Numbered from the stretch's first letter, positions 1-8,309 are shown. The stretch is 12,635 nucleotides of DNA from Actinomyces sp. (GCA_018375675.1 JAHACW010000062.1:1-12635); one strand, 5' to 3'. Notes: generated by a model not told the origin, from the letters alone. A program made the numbers and translations.

Positions 1-48
1 GCCTTTTTTTCAAGAAGCAATCGCGCAATTTCGGGAATTTCTGTGAAA
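1..48. other. Left-edge non-coding stub downstream of map
   Basis: A run of seven T follows GCC at positions 4-10 on the plus strand. It could be the tail of an intrinsic terminator for a plus-strand gene lying left of the window, but the hairpin itself would be outside, so this cannot be confirmed. The rest is AT-richer than the genes, with AAATT occurring three times on the minus strand. No complete hairpin for ending the map transcript is visible before the edge. Confidence 0.3.
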
Positions 49-954
49 TTACAGGATCATAAGCGCCTTGGGCGAGTGCGTGAGGTTGCGGCAGCCGTCC
101 TCGGTGACGACGATCGTGTGCTCGAACTGGGCCGTGCGGGAACGATCGGCGGTGACGATCGTCCAGTCGTCGTCCCACTGCTCCCACTCGATCGTGCCGA
201 GGGTCAGCATCGGCTCGATCGTGAACACCATGCCGGGTCCCATGACCGTGTCGTAGGCCGGGGCAGCGTCGTAGTGGGGGATGATCAGGCCGGAGTGGAA
301 GGCCTCGCCGACGCCGTGTCCGGTGTAGTCGCGCACCACGCCGTAGTCGAAGCGCTTCGCGTAGGCCTCGATGACGCGACCGATCACGTTGATTTCGCGG
401 CCTGGGCCGACGGCCTTGATGCCGCGCATCATCGCGTTTTTCGTGCGCTCGATGAGCAGGTGCGACTCCTCGTCGACGGTGCCGACCTCGAACATTGCGC
501 ACGTGTCACCGTGCACGCCGTCCTTGTAGGCGGTGATGTCGATGTTGATGATGTCGCCGTCTTCGAGCGGGCGGTCGTCCGGAATGCCGTGGCAGATGAC
601 CTCATTGATGGAGGTGCAGATGGACTTGGGGAAGCCCATGTAGCCCAGGCACGAAGGGTAGGCGTCGTGCGCGATGAGGAACTCGTGGCCGATGCGGTCG
701 AGTTCCTCGGTGGTGACGCCAGGTGCGATGGCCGCGCCGACGGCCTCGATGGCGCCCGCCGCGATACGTCCGGCCTCGCGGATCTTCGCGATGGTCTCGG
801 GACTCTTGACCTCCGAGGCGGTGACGCGCTCGGGACCGTCGTGGAACATGTATTCGGGGCGCTCGATGTGCTCGGGGACCGCGCGCATTGGTGAGACACG
901 TCCCGGCTTTAGCGTGCCGAGGGGCGCGCGGCGAGCGAGTGCGGATGCTTCCAT
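49..954 (-). CDS. map: Type I methionine aminopeptidase (MetAP1c class)
   Basis: Cytosolic metalloprotease that removes the initiator methionine from nascent proteins. The 301-residue product shows the complete pita-bread fold signature. The five metal ligands sit at D139 and D150 (NID ... HGD), H213 (GHGVG), E247 (FTIEP) and E278 (QFEHT), with spacings matching the E. coli enzyme. H122 lies in CHGIP. About 45 residues precede the catalytic core, including LKPG and SPMR. This is the N-terminal extension typical of actinobacterial MetAP1c. From memory, the mycobacterial enzyme has a PxxP motif there; here it reads P-M-R-A, so the second proline seems lost. The start is ATG with AGAGGA six nt upstream. 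The gene lies 27 bp downstream of panB on the same strand and is probably cotranscribed with it. Function is near certain; the exact role of the extension is not known from sequence. Confidence 0.96.
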   Translation of the reverse strand: MEASALARRAPLGTLKPGRVSPMRAVPEHIERPEYMFHDGPERVTASEVKSPETIAKIREAGRIAAGAIEAVGAAIAPGVTTEELDRIGHEFLIAHDAYPSCLGYMGFPKSICTSINEVICHGIPDDRPLEDGDIINIDITAYKDGVHGDTCAMFEVGTVDEESHLLIERTKNAMMRGIKAVGPGREINVIGRVIEAYAKRFDYGVVRDYTGHGVGEAFHSGLIIPHYDAAPAYDTVMGPGMVFTIEPMLTLGTIEWEQWDDDWTIVTADRSRTAQFEHTIVVTEDGCRNLTHSPKALMIL

Positions 955-981
955 GTGTATTCCTCTTCTCAGCGGGTGGCG

Positions 982-1842
982 TCAGTCGTTCTTGTAGTTG
1001 TCGGGGCCGGGGAAGGAACGCTCGCGCACGGCCTCCACGTAGTCGGTGGCGGCTTCGCGGAGGGCCTGCCCGAGCTGGCCGAACTTCCTCACGAATGAGG
1101 GGGTCCAGTCGGAGTATCCGGCCATGTCGGACCAGACCAGCACCTGGCCGTCCGTGTTGGGACCCGCGCCGATGCCGATGGTCGGGATGCTCAGGCTCTC
1201 GGTCAGTTCGGTGGCAATCGACGCGGGCACCATTTCGAAAACGACGGCGAAGGCACCGGCTTTTTCGACGGCTTCGGCGTCTTGGCTCAGCGCATCGGCA
1301 CCGGCTCCGCGGCCCTGCATGCGAGGCCCGCCCAGAGTGTTTTCCGACTGGGGTGTGTAGCCCAGGTGTGCGCACACGGGGATACCAGCCGAGACGAGGC
1401 CCGCAATGATGTGGGCGCGGCTCTGACCACCTTCAAGTTTCACTGCGTGTGCTCCGGCCTTCATAAGGCGAGTCGCGGAGGCAAAAGCATGCTCGACCGT
1501 GTCCTCGTAGGTGCCGAAGGGCAAATCGGCCACGATCATGGCGCGCGAGGTCGAACGAGCGACGGCTGCGGTGGCGCGCTCCATGTCTTCCAGGGTGACG
1601 GGCAGCGTCGAGCTGTGGCCAAGAATCACGTTGCCGAGCGAATCGCCGACGAGCAGCATGTCCACGCCCGCGGCCTCAAGGATGGGCGCGGTGAGAGCGT
1701 CGTATGCGGTGAGCATCGTGAGGGGAATGCCCTCGGCTTTGGCCCGCGCGATGTGCTGGACGCGCACGCGCTTGGCGGAAAAGAGGGCGGGCGTCTGGGA
1801 CGAGGCCGTGGCCGCGCTCTCCGGTTGCGTAATGTGAGACAC
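982..1842 (-). CDS. panB: 3-methyl-2-oxobutanoate hydroxymethyltransferase (ketopantoate hydroxymethyltransferase)
   Basis: Transfers a hydroxymethyl group from 5,10-methylenetetrahydrofolate to 2-oxoisovalerate. This makes ketopantoate, the first committed step of pantothenate and CoA synthesis in the cytosol. Numbering from the chosen start, the family signatures are TAYDA (45-49), VGDSLG (65-70, with Mg-binding D67), ADLPFG (105-110), VKLEGG (134-139), HLG (159-161), the catalytic-type glutamate E203 in FEMVP, and IGIGAG (222-227). At 286 residues it is slightly longer than the usual ~265-280, mainly from a loose N-terminal tail. An upstream in-frame GTG at 1887 would add 15 residues, but it lacks a ribosome site. 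GTG at 1842 has AAGGA five nt upstream and is preferred. map follows 27 bp downstream; no other pan gene is in the window. Identity is very secure, the start moderately so. Confidence 0.95.
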   Translation of the reverse strand: MSHITQPESAATASSQTPALFSAKRVRVQHIARAKAEGIPLTMLTAYDALTAPILEAAGVDMLLVGDSLGNVILGHSSTLPVTLEDMERATAAVARSTSRAMIVADLPFGTYEDTVEHAFASATRLMKAGAHAVKLEGGQSRAHIIAGLVSAGIPVCAHLGYTPQSENTLGGPRMQGRGAGADALSQDAEAVEKAGAFAVVFEMVPASIATELTESLSIPTIGIGAGPNTDGQVLVWSDMAGYSDWTPSFVRKFGQLGQALREAATDYVEAVRERSFPGPDNYKND

Positions 1843-1847
1843 GGGAT

Positions 1848-1852
1848 TCCTT
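1848..1852 (-). promoter_or_regulatory. Ribosome binding site that decides the panB start
   Basis: On the minus strand AAGGA stands five nt before the GTG at 1842. The longer alternative start at 1887 has only a poor TAAGA-like match in front of it, so this site favours the shorter protein. Confidence 0.65.
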
Positions 1853-1982
1853 CGGTGAGCTGTCGGAGCGCGCGAGAGCGCATTCACGTCTTACAGGGTA
1901 GCGCGCCCGTGGATCCGGTGAGCTGTGAGGATAGGCGAACGGGTAGGATAGTGGGCGGTGCGCGTCATGCGCGCAGGAATGA

Positions 1983-3098
<1,116 letters not shown>

Positions 3099-3099
3099 C

Positions 3100-5748
3100 A
3101 TGCCTATGGTTCCGCTGAGCTGGCTGTCCGACCACGTTGACGTCCCCGAGGGTACGGACGCCGAGGCGCTTGCCGCCGCCCTCGTGAAGGTCGGCCTTGA
3201 AGAGGAAGAGATTCACCCGGCGCGAGTCACCGGCCCGCTCGTGGTGGGTCGCGTCCTCACCCGCGTGGAGGAGACCGCCTCGAACGGCAAGATCGTGAAC
3301 TACTGCCGCGTAGATGTCGGCGAGTACAACGACGCCCCTGGCACCGGAAAGGAGCCCTCGGATCTGCCGAGCCGCGGCATCATCTGCGGTGCGCATAACT
3401 TCGACGTCGACGACCTCGTCGTCGTGTCCCTGCCGGGCGCGATCCTGCCCGGCGACTTCCAGATCGCCGCGCGCAAGACCTACGGTCACGTCTCTGACGG
3501 CATGATCTGCTCCGCGCGCGAACTCGGACTGGGGGAGGACCACGACGGCATCATCGTGCTGCCGAAGTACTTCCCGGACCGCGAGATTCCTGCCGTCGGT
3601 ACGGACATTGTCTCCTGGCTGGGGCTGGGCGAAGAGGTCCTCGAGATCAACGTGACCCCGGACCGCGGCTACTGTTTCTCGATGCGTGGTATCGCTCGCG
3701 AGTACTCGCACTCAACGGGCGCTCCCTTCCGTGACCCTGGCCTGCCCGGCGTGATCGCAGCCGAGCCGCCGACGGCGAACTCCGATGGTTTCCCGGTCGT
3801 CTTCTCCGACGACGCCCCGATCCGCGGTCGCGTCGGTGTGGACCGTTTCGTTGCGCGTATCGTGCGTGGCACGAACCCCAACGCTCCGACTCCGCGCTGG
3901 ATGGTCGAGCGTCTCGAGGCCGCGGGCATGCGCTCGCTGTCTTTGGCCGTCGACATCACGAACTACGTCATGCTTGACCTCGGGCAGCCGATGCACGCCT
4001 ACGACCTGGGCGACCTGGCCGCCCCGATCGTTGTGCGCCGTGCCCGCGCGGGCGAGACGCTGGTGACCCTGGACGAGGAAAAGCGGGAGCTCGACCCGCA
4101 GGATCTGCTCATCACCGACTCTTCCGAGGGCGAAGGTTCGCGGATCATCGGTATTGCCGGTGTCATGGGCGGCGCCTACTCCGAGGTCGGCGAGGGGACG
4201 ACCGACGTGCTGTTCGAGGCCGCTCATTTCGATGCTGTGTCGGTCGCGCGTAGCTCGCGTCGACACAAGCTGCACTCGGAGGCCGCGAAGCGCTTTGAGC
4301 GCGGCACGGACCCGCAGCTTCCTGCGGTGGCTGCCCAGCGTGCTGTCGAGCTCCTCCTTGAATACGGCGGCGGCACGGTCGATGCGGGCGTCACGGACGT
4401 GGATGAGCGCGGCGAGGCCGTCGTTATTTCGCTGCCCGTCGGCGAGGTGGAGCGCCTGACCGGTGTGGCCCACAGCCCCGAGCGCATCGCCGAGCTGCTG
4501 CGCACGGTCGGTTGCGTCGTCGAAGGCCCTGACAATGGCACGTTTACGGTGATGGCTCCCTCGTGGCGTCCCGATCTCACACTCCCGGCTGATCTGGTCG
4601 AGGAAGTCGCGCGCCTCGACGGCTACGACAACATTCCCGTGGTCATGCCGACCGCACCGGCTGGCCATGGCCTGACGACCGCGCAGAAGGCTCGTCGTCT
4701 GGCCGCCGCTGCGCTGGCTGATGGGGGACTGGTCGAGGTCGAGTCCTACCCGTTCGTGTCCGACACCTGGGATCGTCAGGGTATTCCCGCCGACGATCCG
4801 CGTCGCGAGGCGCTGCGCCTGCGCAACCCGATGGCGGATGACGCCCCCTGGCTGCGCACCACGGTGCTTGATACCCTCCTCGACGTCGCCGGCCGTAATG
4901 TGTCGCGCTCCAACGCGGACGTCGCGATCTTCGAGGTCGCCAAGGTTGCCCGTCCCGCGGGTACTGTGCCGGCGGACCTGCCCAGCGCCGAGGAACGTCC
5001 CTCCGACGAGGTGATCGCGGCGCTTGAGGCCGGTATCCCTGCTCAGCCCTGGCACATTGGCGGTGTCCTGACCGGCCAGGCTGTTCCGGCCGGTGTCCTG
5101 GCGAACGCCCGCGCTTACGACTGGGCCGACGCCCTCGAGTACGTGCGTCGTGTGGCCTCGGGACTCGGGGTTCGTGTGGAGGTGACTCGTGCCTGGATGG
5201 ATGAGGTGCCCGCGCACAAGGGTGCTCCGATGCCCGCTCCGGCGACGGATCCCGCTGCGGTTGCTCCGTTCCACCCCGGCCGCGTCGCGCGCGTCTTCGT
5301 TCGCGCTGGCCGTGACCTCATTGATGTGGCTCTTGCTGGCGAGCTGTCGCCCGCGGCCTGCCGCGCCTTCGGCCTGCCGGCCCGTTCGTGCGCGTTCGAG
5401 ATCGACATGGATGCGTTGATCTCTCAGATGAGCGAGCAGCCCATCCAGGTCAAGGGGGTCTCGACGTTCCCGCTGGCCAAGGAAGACATCGCTCTCGTCG
5501 TGCCCTCCGATATTCCCGCTTCGCGCGTCGAGCAGATTGTGCGCCAGGGTGCGGGGCAGCTCGCCGAATCGGTGACGCTCTTCGACATCTACGAGGGAGA
5601 CCAGGTGCCCGAGGGCTACCGTTCTCTCGCCTTTGCGTTGCGTCTGCGCGCGGCTGACCACACGCTGACCGCGAAGGAATCCTCGCAGGTGCGCGAGCAG
5701 GTCGTCGCAAAGGCATCCAAGGTCCTGGGGGCGTCGTTGCGCGCATAA
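3100..5748 (+). CDS. pheT: Phenylalanyl-tRNA synthetase beta subunit
   Basis: Partner of PheS; it supplies tRNA binding and editing of mischarged Tyr-tRNA-Phe. It has 882 residues counted from ATG 3100, somewhat longer than the ~800 of many bacteria and typical of actinobacteria. Domains in order: EMAP-type OB-fold tRNA-binding domain (about 45-155), B3/B4 editing domain with GQPMHAYD (295-302) and GIAGVMGG (351-358), B5 DNA-binding-like fold (about 435-510), catalytic-like core (about 520-775), and C-terminal FDX-ACB anticodon-binding domain (about 785-880, beginning near VSTFPLAKEDIALVV). ATG 3100 is chosen because GGAAGG(3084-3089) and the following GG give an 8-nt spacing. ATG 3082 would overlap pheS and ATG 3106 is too far from the site. 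Segment 620-650 and 700-725 look like lineage-specific loops rich in A and P. Confidence 0.97.
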   Translation: MPMVPLSWLSDHVDVPEGTDAEALAAALVKVGLEEEEIHPARVTGPLVVGRVLTRVEETASNGKIVNYCRVDVGEYNDAPGTGKEPSDLPSRGIICGAHNFDVDDLVVVSLPGAILPGDFQIAARKTYGHVSDGMICSARELGLGEDHDGIIVLPKYFPDREIPAVGTDIVSWLGLGEEVLEINVTPDRGYCFSMRGIAREYSHSTGAPFRDPGLPGVIAAEPPTANSDGFPVVFSDDAPIRGRVGVDRFVARIVRGTNPNAPTPRWMVERLEAAGMRSLSLAVDITNYVMLDLGQPMHAYDLGDLAAPIVVRRARAGETLVTLDEEKRELDPQDLLITDSSEGEGSRIIGIAGVMGGAYSEVGEGTTDVLFEAAHFDAVSVARSSRRHKLHSEAAKRFERGTDPQLPAVAAQRAVELLLEYGGGTVDAGVTDVDERGEAVVISLPVGEVERLTGVAHSPERIAELLRTVGCVVEGPDNGTFTVMAPSWRPDLTLPADLVEEVARLDGYDNIPVVMPTAPAGHGLTTAQKARRLAAAALADGGLVEVESYPFVSDTWDRQGIPADDPRREALRLRNPMADDAPWLRTTVLDTLLDVAGRNVSRSNADVAIFEVAKVARPAGTVPADLPSAEERPSDEVIAALEAGIPAQPWHIGGVLTGQAVPAGVLANARAYDWADALEYVRRVASGLGVRVEVTRAWMDEVPAHKGAPMPAPATDPAAVAPFHPGRVARVFVRAGRDLIDVALAGELSPAACRAFGLPARSCAFEIDMDALISQMSEQPIQVKGVSTFPLAKEDIALVVPSDIPASRVEQIVRQGAGQLAESVTLFDIYEGDQVPEGYRSLAFALRLRAADHTLTAKESSQVREQVVAKASKVLGASLRA

Positions 5749-5766
5749 GGCCCACGAAGCGACAGG

Positions 5767-5829
5767 CCGGTCGAATCGGCGGTGTGGCACCCCACTCATT
5801 TGGGGCGTTGTGCCCATCGATTCGACCGG
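5767..5829. repeat. Nested inverted repeat downstream of pheT
   Basis: A perfect 12-bp inverted repeat (CCGGTCGAATCG at 5767-5778 and its complement at 5818-5829) encloses smaller pairings. These are GGCA (5786-5789) with TGCC (5811-5814), and CCCCA (5790-5794) with TGGGG (5801-5805) around a CTCATT loop. RNA from either strand could fold into a long stem with internal loops. It lies 19 bp after pheT and ends about 20 bp before the next start codon. It may end the pheST transcript, although no T-run follows, or it may be an operator or a scar. No sequence in it codes for anything recognisable. Confidence 0.7.
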
Positions 5830-5838
5830 TCTTCGCTT

Positions 5839-5852
5839 TACGATGTATACAT
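5839..5852 (+). promoter_or_regulatory. Candidate leaderless promoter and palindrome at the flavodoxin start
   Basis: TACGAT at 5839-5844 fits a -10 box and would place the transcript start at about 5851, the A of the start codon. No Shine-Dalgarno sequence is present. No -35 box at 17 bp is recognisable; TTCGAC at 5821-5826 is too close. The stretch 5843-5852 (ATGTATACAT) is a perfect 10-bp palindrome overlapping the end of that box and the start codon, which could be a repressor site. Confidence 0.4.
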
Positions 5853-6339
5853 GCACATCCTTGTTACTGCATCATCAAAGCACGGGGCGACGGATGAGGT
5901 CGCCGACGCCATCGCTAAGCGCCTCGAAGCGGCGGGTTTCACCGTCGATCGTGTCGCGCCCGCTGACGTGACCACGGTTGAACCCTACGACGCTGTGATC
6001 GTTGGCTCTGCTGTCTACATCCTCCAGTGGATGCCCGAGGCGCACGACTTCATGGAGCGCTTCAAGGATGATCTGCGCGACAAGCCGGTGTGGGCCTTCT
6101 CCGTCGGCATGAATGGCGTGCCGAAGCACTCGGAGCAGGATGGTAATCGTGTCGGCCCGCTGCTCACCCACGTGAACTGCCGCGAGCTGCGCACCTTCCC
6201 AGGCCGTTACAAGCCCGAGCTTCTGTCGCTGCGTGAGCGCTCGGTTGCGCGCCTCGCCGGTGTCGTTGAGGGCGACTTCCGCGACTGGGACGCGATCGAG
6301 GCGTGGGCCGACGGCATCGCGGCTGCGTTGAAGGCCTGA
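5851..6339 (+). CDS. Flavodoxin domain-containing protein (HemG-like family)
   Basis: Small soluble FMN protein of 162 residues, numbered from ATG 5851. The N-terminus shows the flavodoxin phosphate-binding loop after the first strand (TASSKHGATDEVA, residues 6-18). PYDAVIVGSAVY (45-56) follows, then a third strand (PVWAFSVGMNG). The C-terminal stretch GDFRDWDAIEAWAD is typical of the flavodoxin-like proteins grouped with menaquinone-dependent protoporphyrinogen dehydrogenase HemG. Many actinobacterial members have no proven substrate, so I do not assign HemG activity. An upstream in-frame start at 5782 would run through the inverted repeat and is unlikely. There is no ribosome site, so translation is probably leaderless. 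It stands where argCJBDF are often found in related genomes, and its own terminator separates it from argR. Confidence 0.88.
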   Translation: MHILVTASSKHGATDEVADAIAKRLEAAGFTVDRVAPADVTTVEPYDAVIVGSAVYILQWMPEAHDFMERFKDDLRDKPVWAFSVGMNGVPKHSEQDGNRVGPLLTHVNCRELRTFPGRYKPELLSLRERSVARLAGVVEGDFRDWDAIEAWADGIAAALKA

Positions 6340-6350
6340 GAGTTGTGAGA

Positions 6351-6394
6351 GCAAGCGGGTGAGGGACATCCCTCGCCCGCTTGCTTATTTATAT
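6351..6394 (+). terminator. Intrinsic terminator after the flavodoxin gene
   Basis: A 15-bp stem (6351-6365 with 6370-6384) closed by an ACAT loop is followed by TTATTTATAT. All pairs are Watson-Crick except T6360-G6375, which pairs as U-G only in plus-strand RNA. This makes it a plus-strand terminator. Its 3' arm overlaps the -35 region of argR. Confidence 0.88.
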
Positions 6395-6411
6395 GCGTTC
6401 GTGTGTATAAT
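6381..6411 (+). promoter_or_regulatory. argR promoter
   Basis: A perfect consensus TATAAT occupies 6406-6411. TTGCTT at 6381-6386 is the best -35 candidate, with a long 19-bp spacer. The expected transcript start is 6418 or 6419, directly at the ATG of argR, so the mRNA would be leaderless. No Shine-Dalgarno sequence precedes that ATG, which agrees. Confidence 0.75.
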
Positions 6412-6419
6412 CATGCACA
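6402..6419. promoter_or_regulatory. Predicted ArgR operator (ARG box) over the argR promoter
   Basis: The core TGTAT-AATC-ATGCA (6404-6417) matches the general ArgR operator form TGNAT-N4-ATNCA. With one extra pair of bases on each side it is an 18-bp inverted repeat with 6 of 7 pairs matching. It covers the -10 box and the predicted transcript start, so bound ArgR would block RNA polymerase. A degenerate palindrome, TGCTTAT-TT-ATATGCG at 6382-6397, is centred 21 bp upstream, the usual distance between paired ARG boxes. Its half-sites are spaced 6 rather than 4 bp, so I do not call it a second box. Confidence 0.6.
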
Positions 6420-6934
6420 TGAGTGTAACACCCGCGTTTCCGAGCACGAAGAGTGCGCGGCATGAGATGATCCGTGATCTTCTGGCGTCCGAGTCGATTG
6501 GTAGCCAGGAAGGACTGCGTGCTCGCCTGGCTGAGCGGGGGATTGACGTCACCCAGACGACACTGTCGCGTGATCTGATGGACCTGCGCGCGACGAAGAT
6601 CCGCGATGTATCCGGTGCGCTCATCTACACGGTGCCCGATCACGATGGCGGCCTTACCCATGACGCTGAAGCTGCCAACGTCCGTCTGGCGCGCTGGTGC
6701 CAGCTTCTCCTCGTTACCTCCGTGAAGGTGGGCAACCAGCTTGTTCTGCGCACTCAGGTGGGTGCAGCCAACCTCCTCGCGTCATCGATCGATGCGGTGA
6801 GGCGCGAAGAGATCGCAGGGACAATCGCCGGCGATGACACGATCCTCGTGATCTGCCGCAGCGAAGAAGGCGCGGCCGAGGTCGAACGATCCTTGCTGGC
6901 CCTCGCCGAACCCGGTGCACTCCCCGAAAACTAG
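6419..6934 (+). CDS. argR: Arginine repressor ArgR
   Basis: Hexameric transcription regulator that binds ARG boxes when loaded with arginine. It has 171 residues from ATG 6419. The winged-helix DNA-binding domain spans about 10-75, with the recognition helix at TQTTLSRDL (45-53) including the family's S50-R51. After a linker (about 74-88) comes the oligomerisation and arginine-binding domain, with [11 protein letters not shown] (115-125) and the signature GTIAGDDT (134-141), whose D139-D140 bind arginine. ATG 6413 and a start at 6359 are also in frame. The former would fall before the predicted transcript start, and the latter would run through the terminator hairpin, so 6419 is preferred. 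argG starts 62 bp downstream with no terminator between, so the two are likely cotranscribed and autoregulated. Confidence 0.94.
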   Translation: MSVTPAFPSTKSARHEMIRDLLASESIGSQEGLRARLAERGIDVTQTTLSRDLMDLRATKIRDVSGALIYTVPDHDGGLTHDAEAANVRLARWCQLLLVTSVKVGNQLVLRTQVGAANLLASSIDAVRREEIAGTIAGDDTILVICRSEEGAAEVERSLLALAEPGALPEN

Positions 6935-6996
6935 CCCCGGCCTCGGCCCTACAGATGCCCCGGGCACCACGAACCCAACAATTGGAAGGAACCCTC

Positions 6997-8217
6997 ATGT
7001 CGAGCAAAGATCGCGTCGTCCTGGCGTATTCAGGCGGCCTGGACACCTCTGTCGCCATCGGATGGATCGGTGAACAGACCGGCCGTGAGGTTGTGGCCGT
7101 CGCCGTTGACGTCGGCCAGGGTGGAGAAGACCTGGAGGTCATTCGCCAGCGCGCCCTCGACTGTGGTGCCGTGGAGGCATACGTGGCAGACGCCCGCGAC
7201 GAGTTCGCAGAAGAGTACTGCATGCCCGCTCTCAAGGCCAACGCTCTGTACGAAGGCAAGTACCCCCTCGTCTCGGCCTTGTCGCGTCCTGTCATCACCA
7301 AGCACCTCGTCAAGGCCGCGCGCGAGTTTGGCGCGACGACCGTCGCCCACGGCTGCACGGGCAAGGGCAACGACCAGGTCCGTTTCGAGGTCTCGATTAC
7401 TTCGATGGCACCCGACATGGACTGCATTTCCCCGGTCCGCGATCTGGCGCTGACGCGTGACGTCGCCATCGACTACGCCGAGAAGCACAACCTGCCGATT
7501 GAGACTACGAAGCACAACCCCTTCTCGATCGACCAGAACGTGTGGGGCCGCGCCATTGAGACCGGCTTCCTTGAAGACCTGTGGAACGCCCCCACGAAGG
7601 ACGTCTACAACTACACCGACGACCCGACTTACCCGCCGCTGCCTGACGAGGTCGTCATCACCTTCGATAAGGGTATTCCCGTCGCCATCGACGGCCGTCC
7701 TGTGACGCCGCTCGAGGCTATCCAGGAGATGAACCGTCGCGCGGGCGCTCAGGGCATCGGTCGTATCGACATGGTCGAGGACCGTCTCGTCGGCATTAAG
7801 TCCCGTGAAATTTACGAGGCTCCCGGCGCCGTCGCGCTCATCGAAGCGCACCAGGCTCTCGAGTCGGTGACGCTGGAGCGCTTGCAGCGCCGCTACAAGC
7901 GCCAGCTGGAGCAGACCTGGGGCGAACTCGTGTATGAAGCGCAGTGGTACTCGCCGCTCAAGAAGTCGATGGATGCCTTCATCGAACACACTCAGCAGTA
8001 CGTCTCCGGCGACATCCGCATGGTGCTGCACGGCGGACGTGCGACCGTGAATGGCCGCCGCTCCGAGTCTTCACTGTATGACTTCAACCTTGCGACCTAC
8101 GAGACCGGCGACACCTTCGATCAGTCCTCGTCGCGCGGCTTTATCGACATCTACGGCCTCCAGTCGAAGCTCGCAGCGGCCCGTGATGTGCGTCTCGGCG
8201 TGAACATGGGTTACTGA
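6997..8217 (+). CDS. argG: Argininosuccinate synthase
   Basis: Joins citrulline and aspartate using ATP to form argininosuccinate, the penultimate step of arginine synthesis, in the cytosol. The 406-residue product has the usual length. The ATP PP-loop AYSGGLDTS is at 10-18. [15 protein letters not shown] (117-131) carries citrulline and aspartate contacts. [14 protein letters not shown] (177-190) and the tetramerisation-type C-terminus ([16 protein letters not shown], about 364-379) follow. ATG 6997 has GGAAGGA six nt upstream; an earlier in-frame start at 6955 would add 14 unconserved residues with no ribosome site. It follows argR by 62 bp. A strong terminator comes directly after it, so argH further on is not simply the next gene in one transcript. 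Confidence 0.97.
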   Translation: MSSKDRVVLAYSGGLDTSVAIGWIGEQTGREVVAVAVDVGQGGEDLEVIRQRALDCGAVEAYVADARDEFAEEYCMPALKANALYEGKYPLVSALSRPVITKHLVKAAREFGATTVAHGCTGKGNDQVRFEVSITSMAPDMDCISPVRDLALTRDVAIDYAEKHNLPIETTKHNPFSIDQNVWGRAIETGFLEDLWNAPTKDVYNYTDDPTYPPLPDEVVITFDKGIPVAIDGRPVTPLEAIQEMNRRAGAQGIGRIDMVEDRLVGIKSREIYEAPGAVALIEAHQALESVTLERLQRRYKRQLEQTWGELVYEAQWYSPLKKSMDAFIEHTQQYVSGDIRMVLHGGRATVNGRRSESSLYDFNLATYETGDTFDQSSSRGFIDIYGLQSKLAAARDVRLGVNMGY

Positions 8218-8266
8218 ACACTTGGTTGAGGGCGTTCTCACAGAGAATGTCTCAGTTGGGTTTCAA

Positions 8267-8300
8267 GAGGCGGGAGTGGCGAGAAGGCCGCTCCCGCCTC
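8267..8300 (+). terminator. Terminator-like stem-loop after argG
   Basis: A 14-bp stem (8267-8280 with 8287-8300) with a GAGAAG loop is almost entirely G-C. Its single non-Watson-Crick pair, T8277-G8290, forms U-G only in plus-strand RNA. There is no T-run behind it (GCTTACTG), as is common in high-GC actinobacteria. It lies 49 bp after the argG stop and 16 bp before the next gene, so it should separate argG from the following membrane gene. Confidence 0.78.
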
Positions 8301-8303
8301 GCT

Positions 8304-8309
8304 TACTGT
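8304..8309 (+). promoter_or_regulatory. Weak -10 candidate for the membrane polysaccharide gene
   Basis: TACTGT ends seven nt before the ATG at 8317, immediately after the argG stem-loop. It would give a leaderless or near-leaderless transcript. No -35 box is evident because that space is the hairpin, so this is only a candidate. Confidence 0.25.

Noticed and set aside
5767..5829. tRNA-like look of the inverted repeat (GGTCGAATC resembling a T-arm, CTCATTT resembling a Met anticodon loop)
   Set aside because: There is no D-arm, no proper 7-nt anticodon loop on a 5-bp stem, no canonical T-loop in the right place and no acceptor stem; the pairings form one nested hairpin instead.
3712..5856. 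A 714-codon open frame on the minus strand opposite pheT
   Set aside because: It is antisense to an intact, highly conserved pheT, has a composition typical of frames opposite high-GC genes (rich in R, H, G, D, V), and shows no recognisable domain.
6382..6397. A second ARG box upstream of the first in the argR promoter
   Set aside because: It is centred at the right distance (21 bp), but the half-sites are 6 bp apart instead of 4 and match TGNAT/ATNCA imperfectly; it also lies in the terminator arm, which explains part of the symmetry.
6359..6418. N-terminally extended ArgR beginning at 6359 or 6413
   Set aside because: The 6359 start lies inside the terminator hairpin and upstream of the promoter; 6413 precedes the predicted transcript start. 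The extra residues are not a known part of ArgR.
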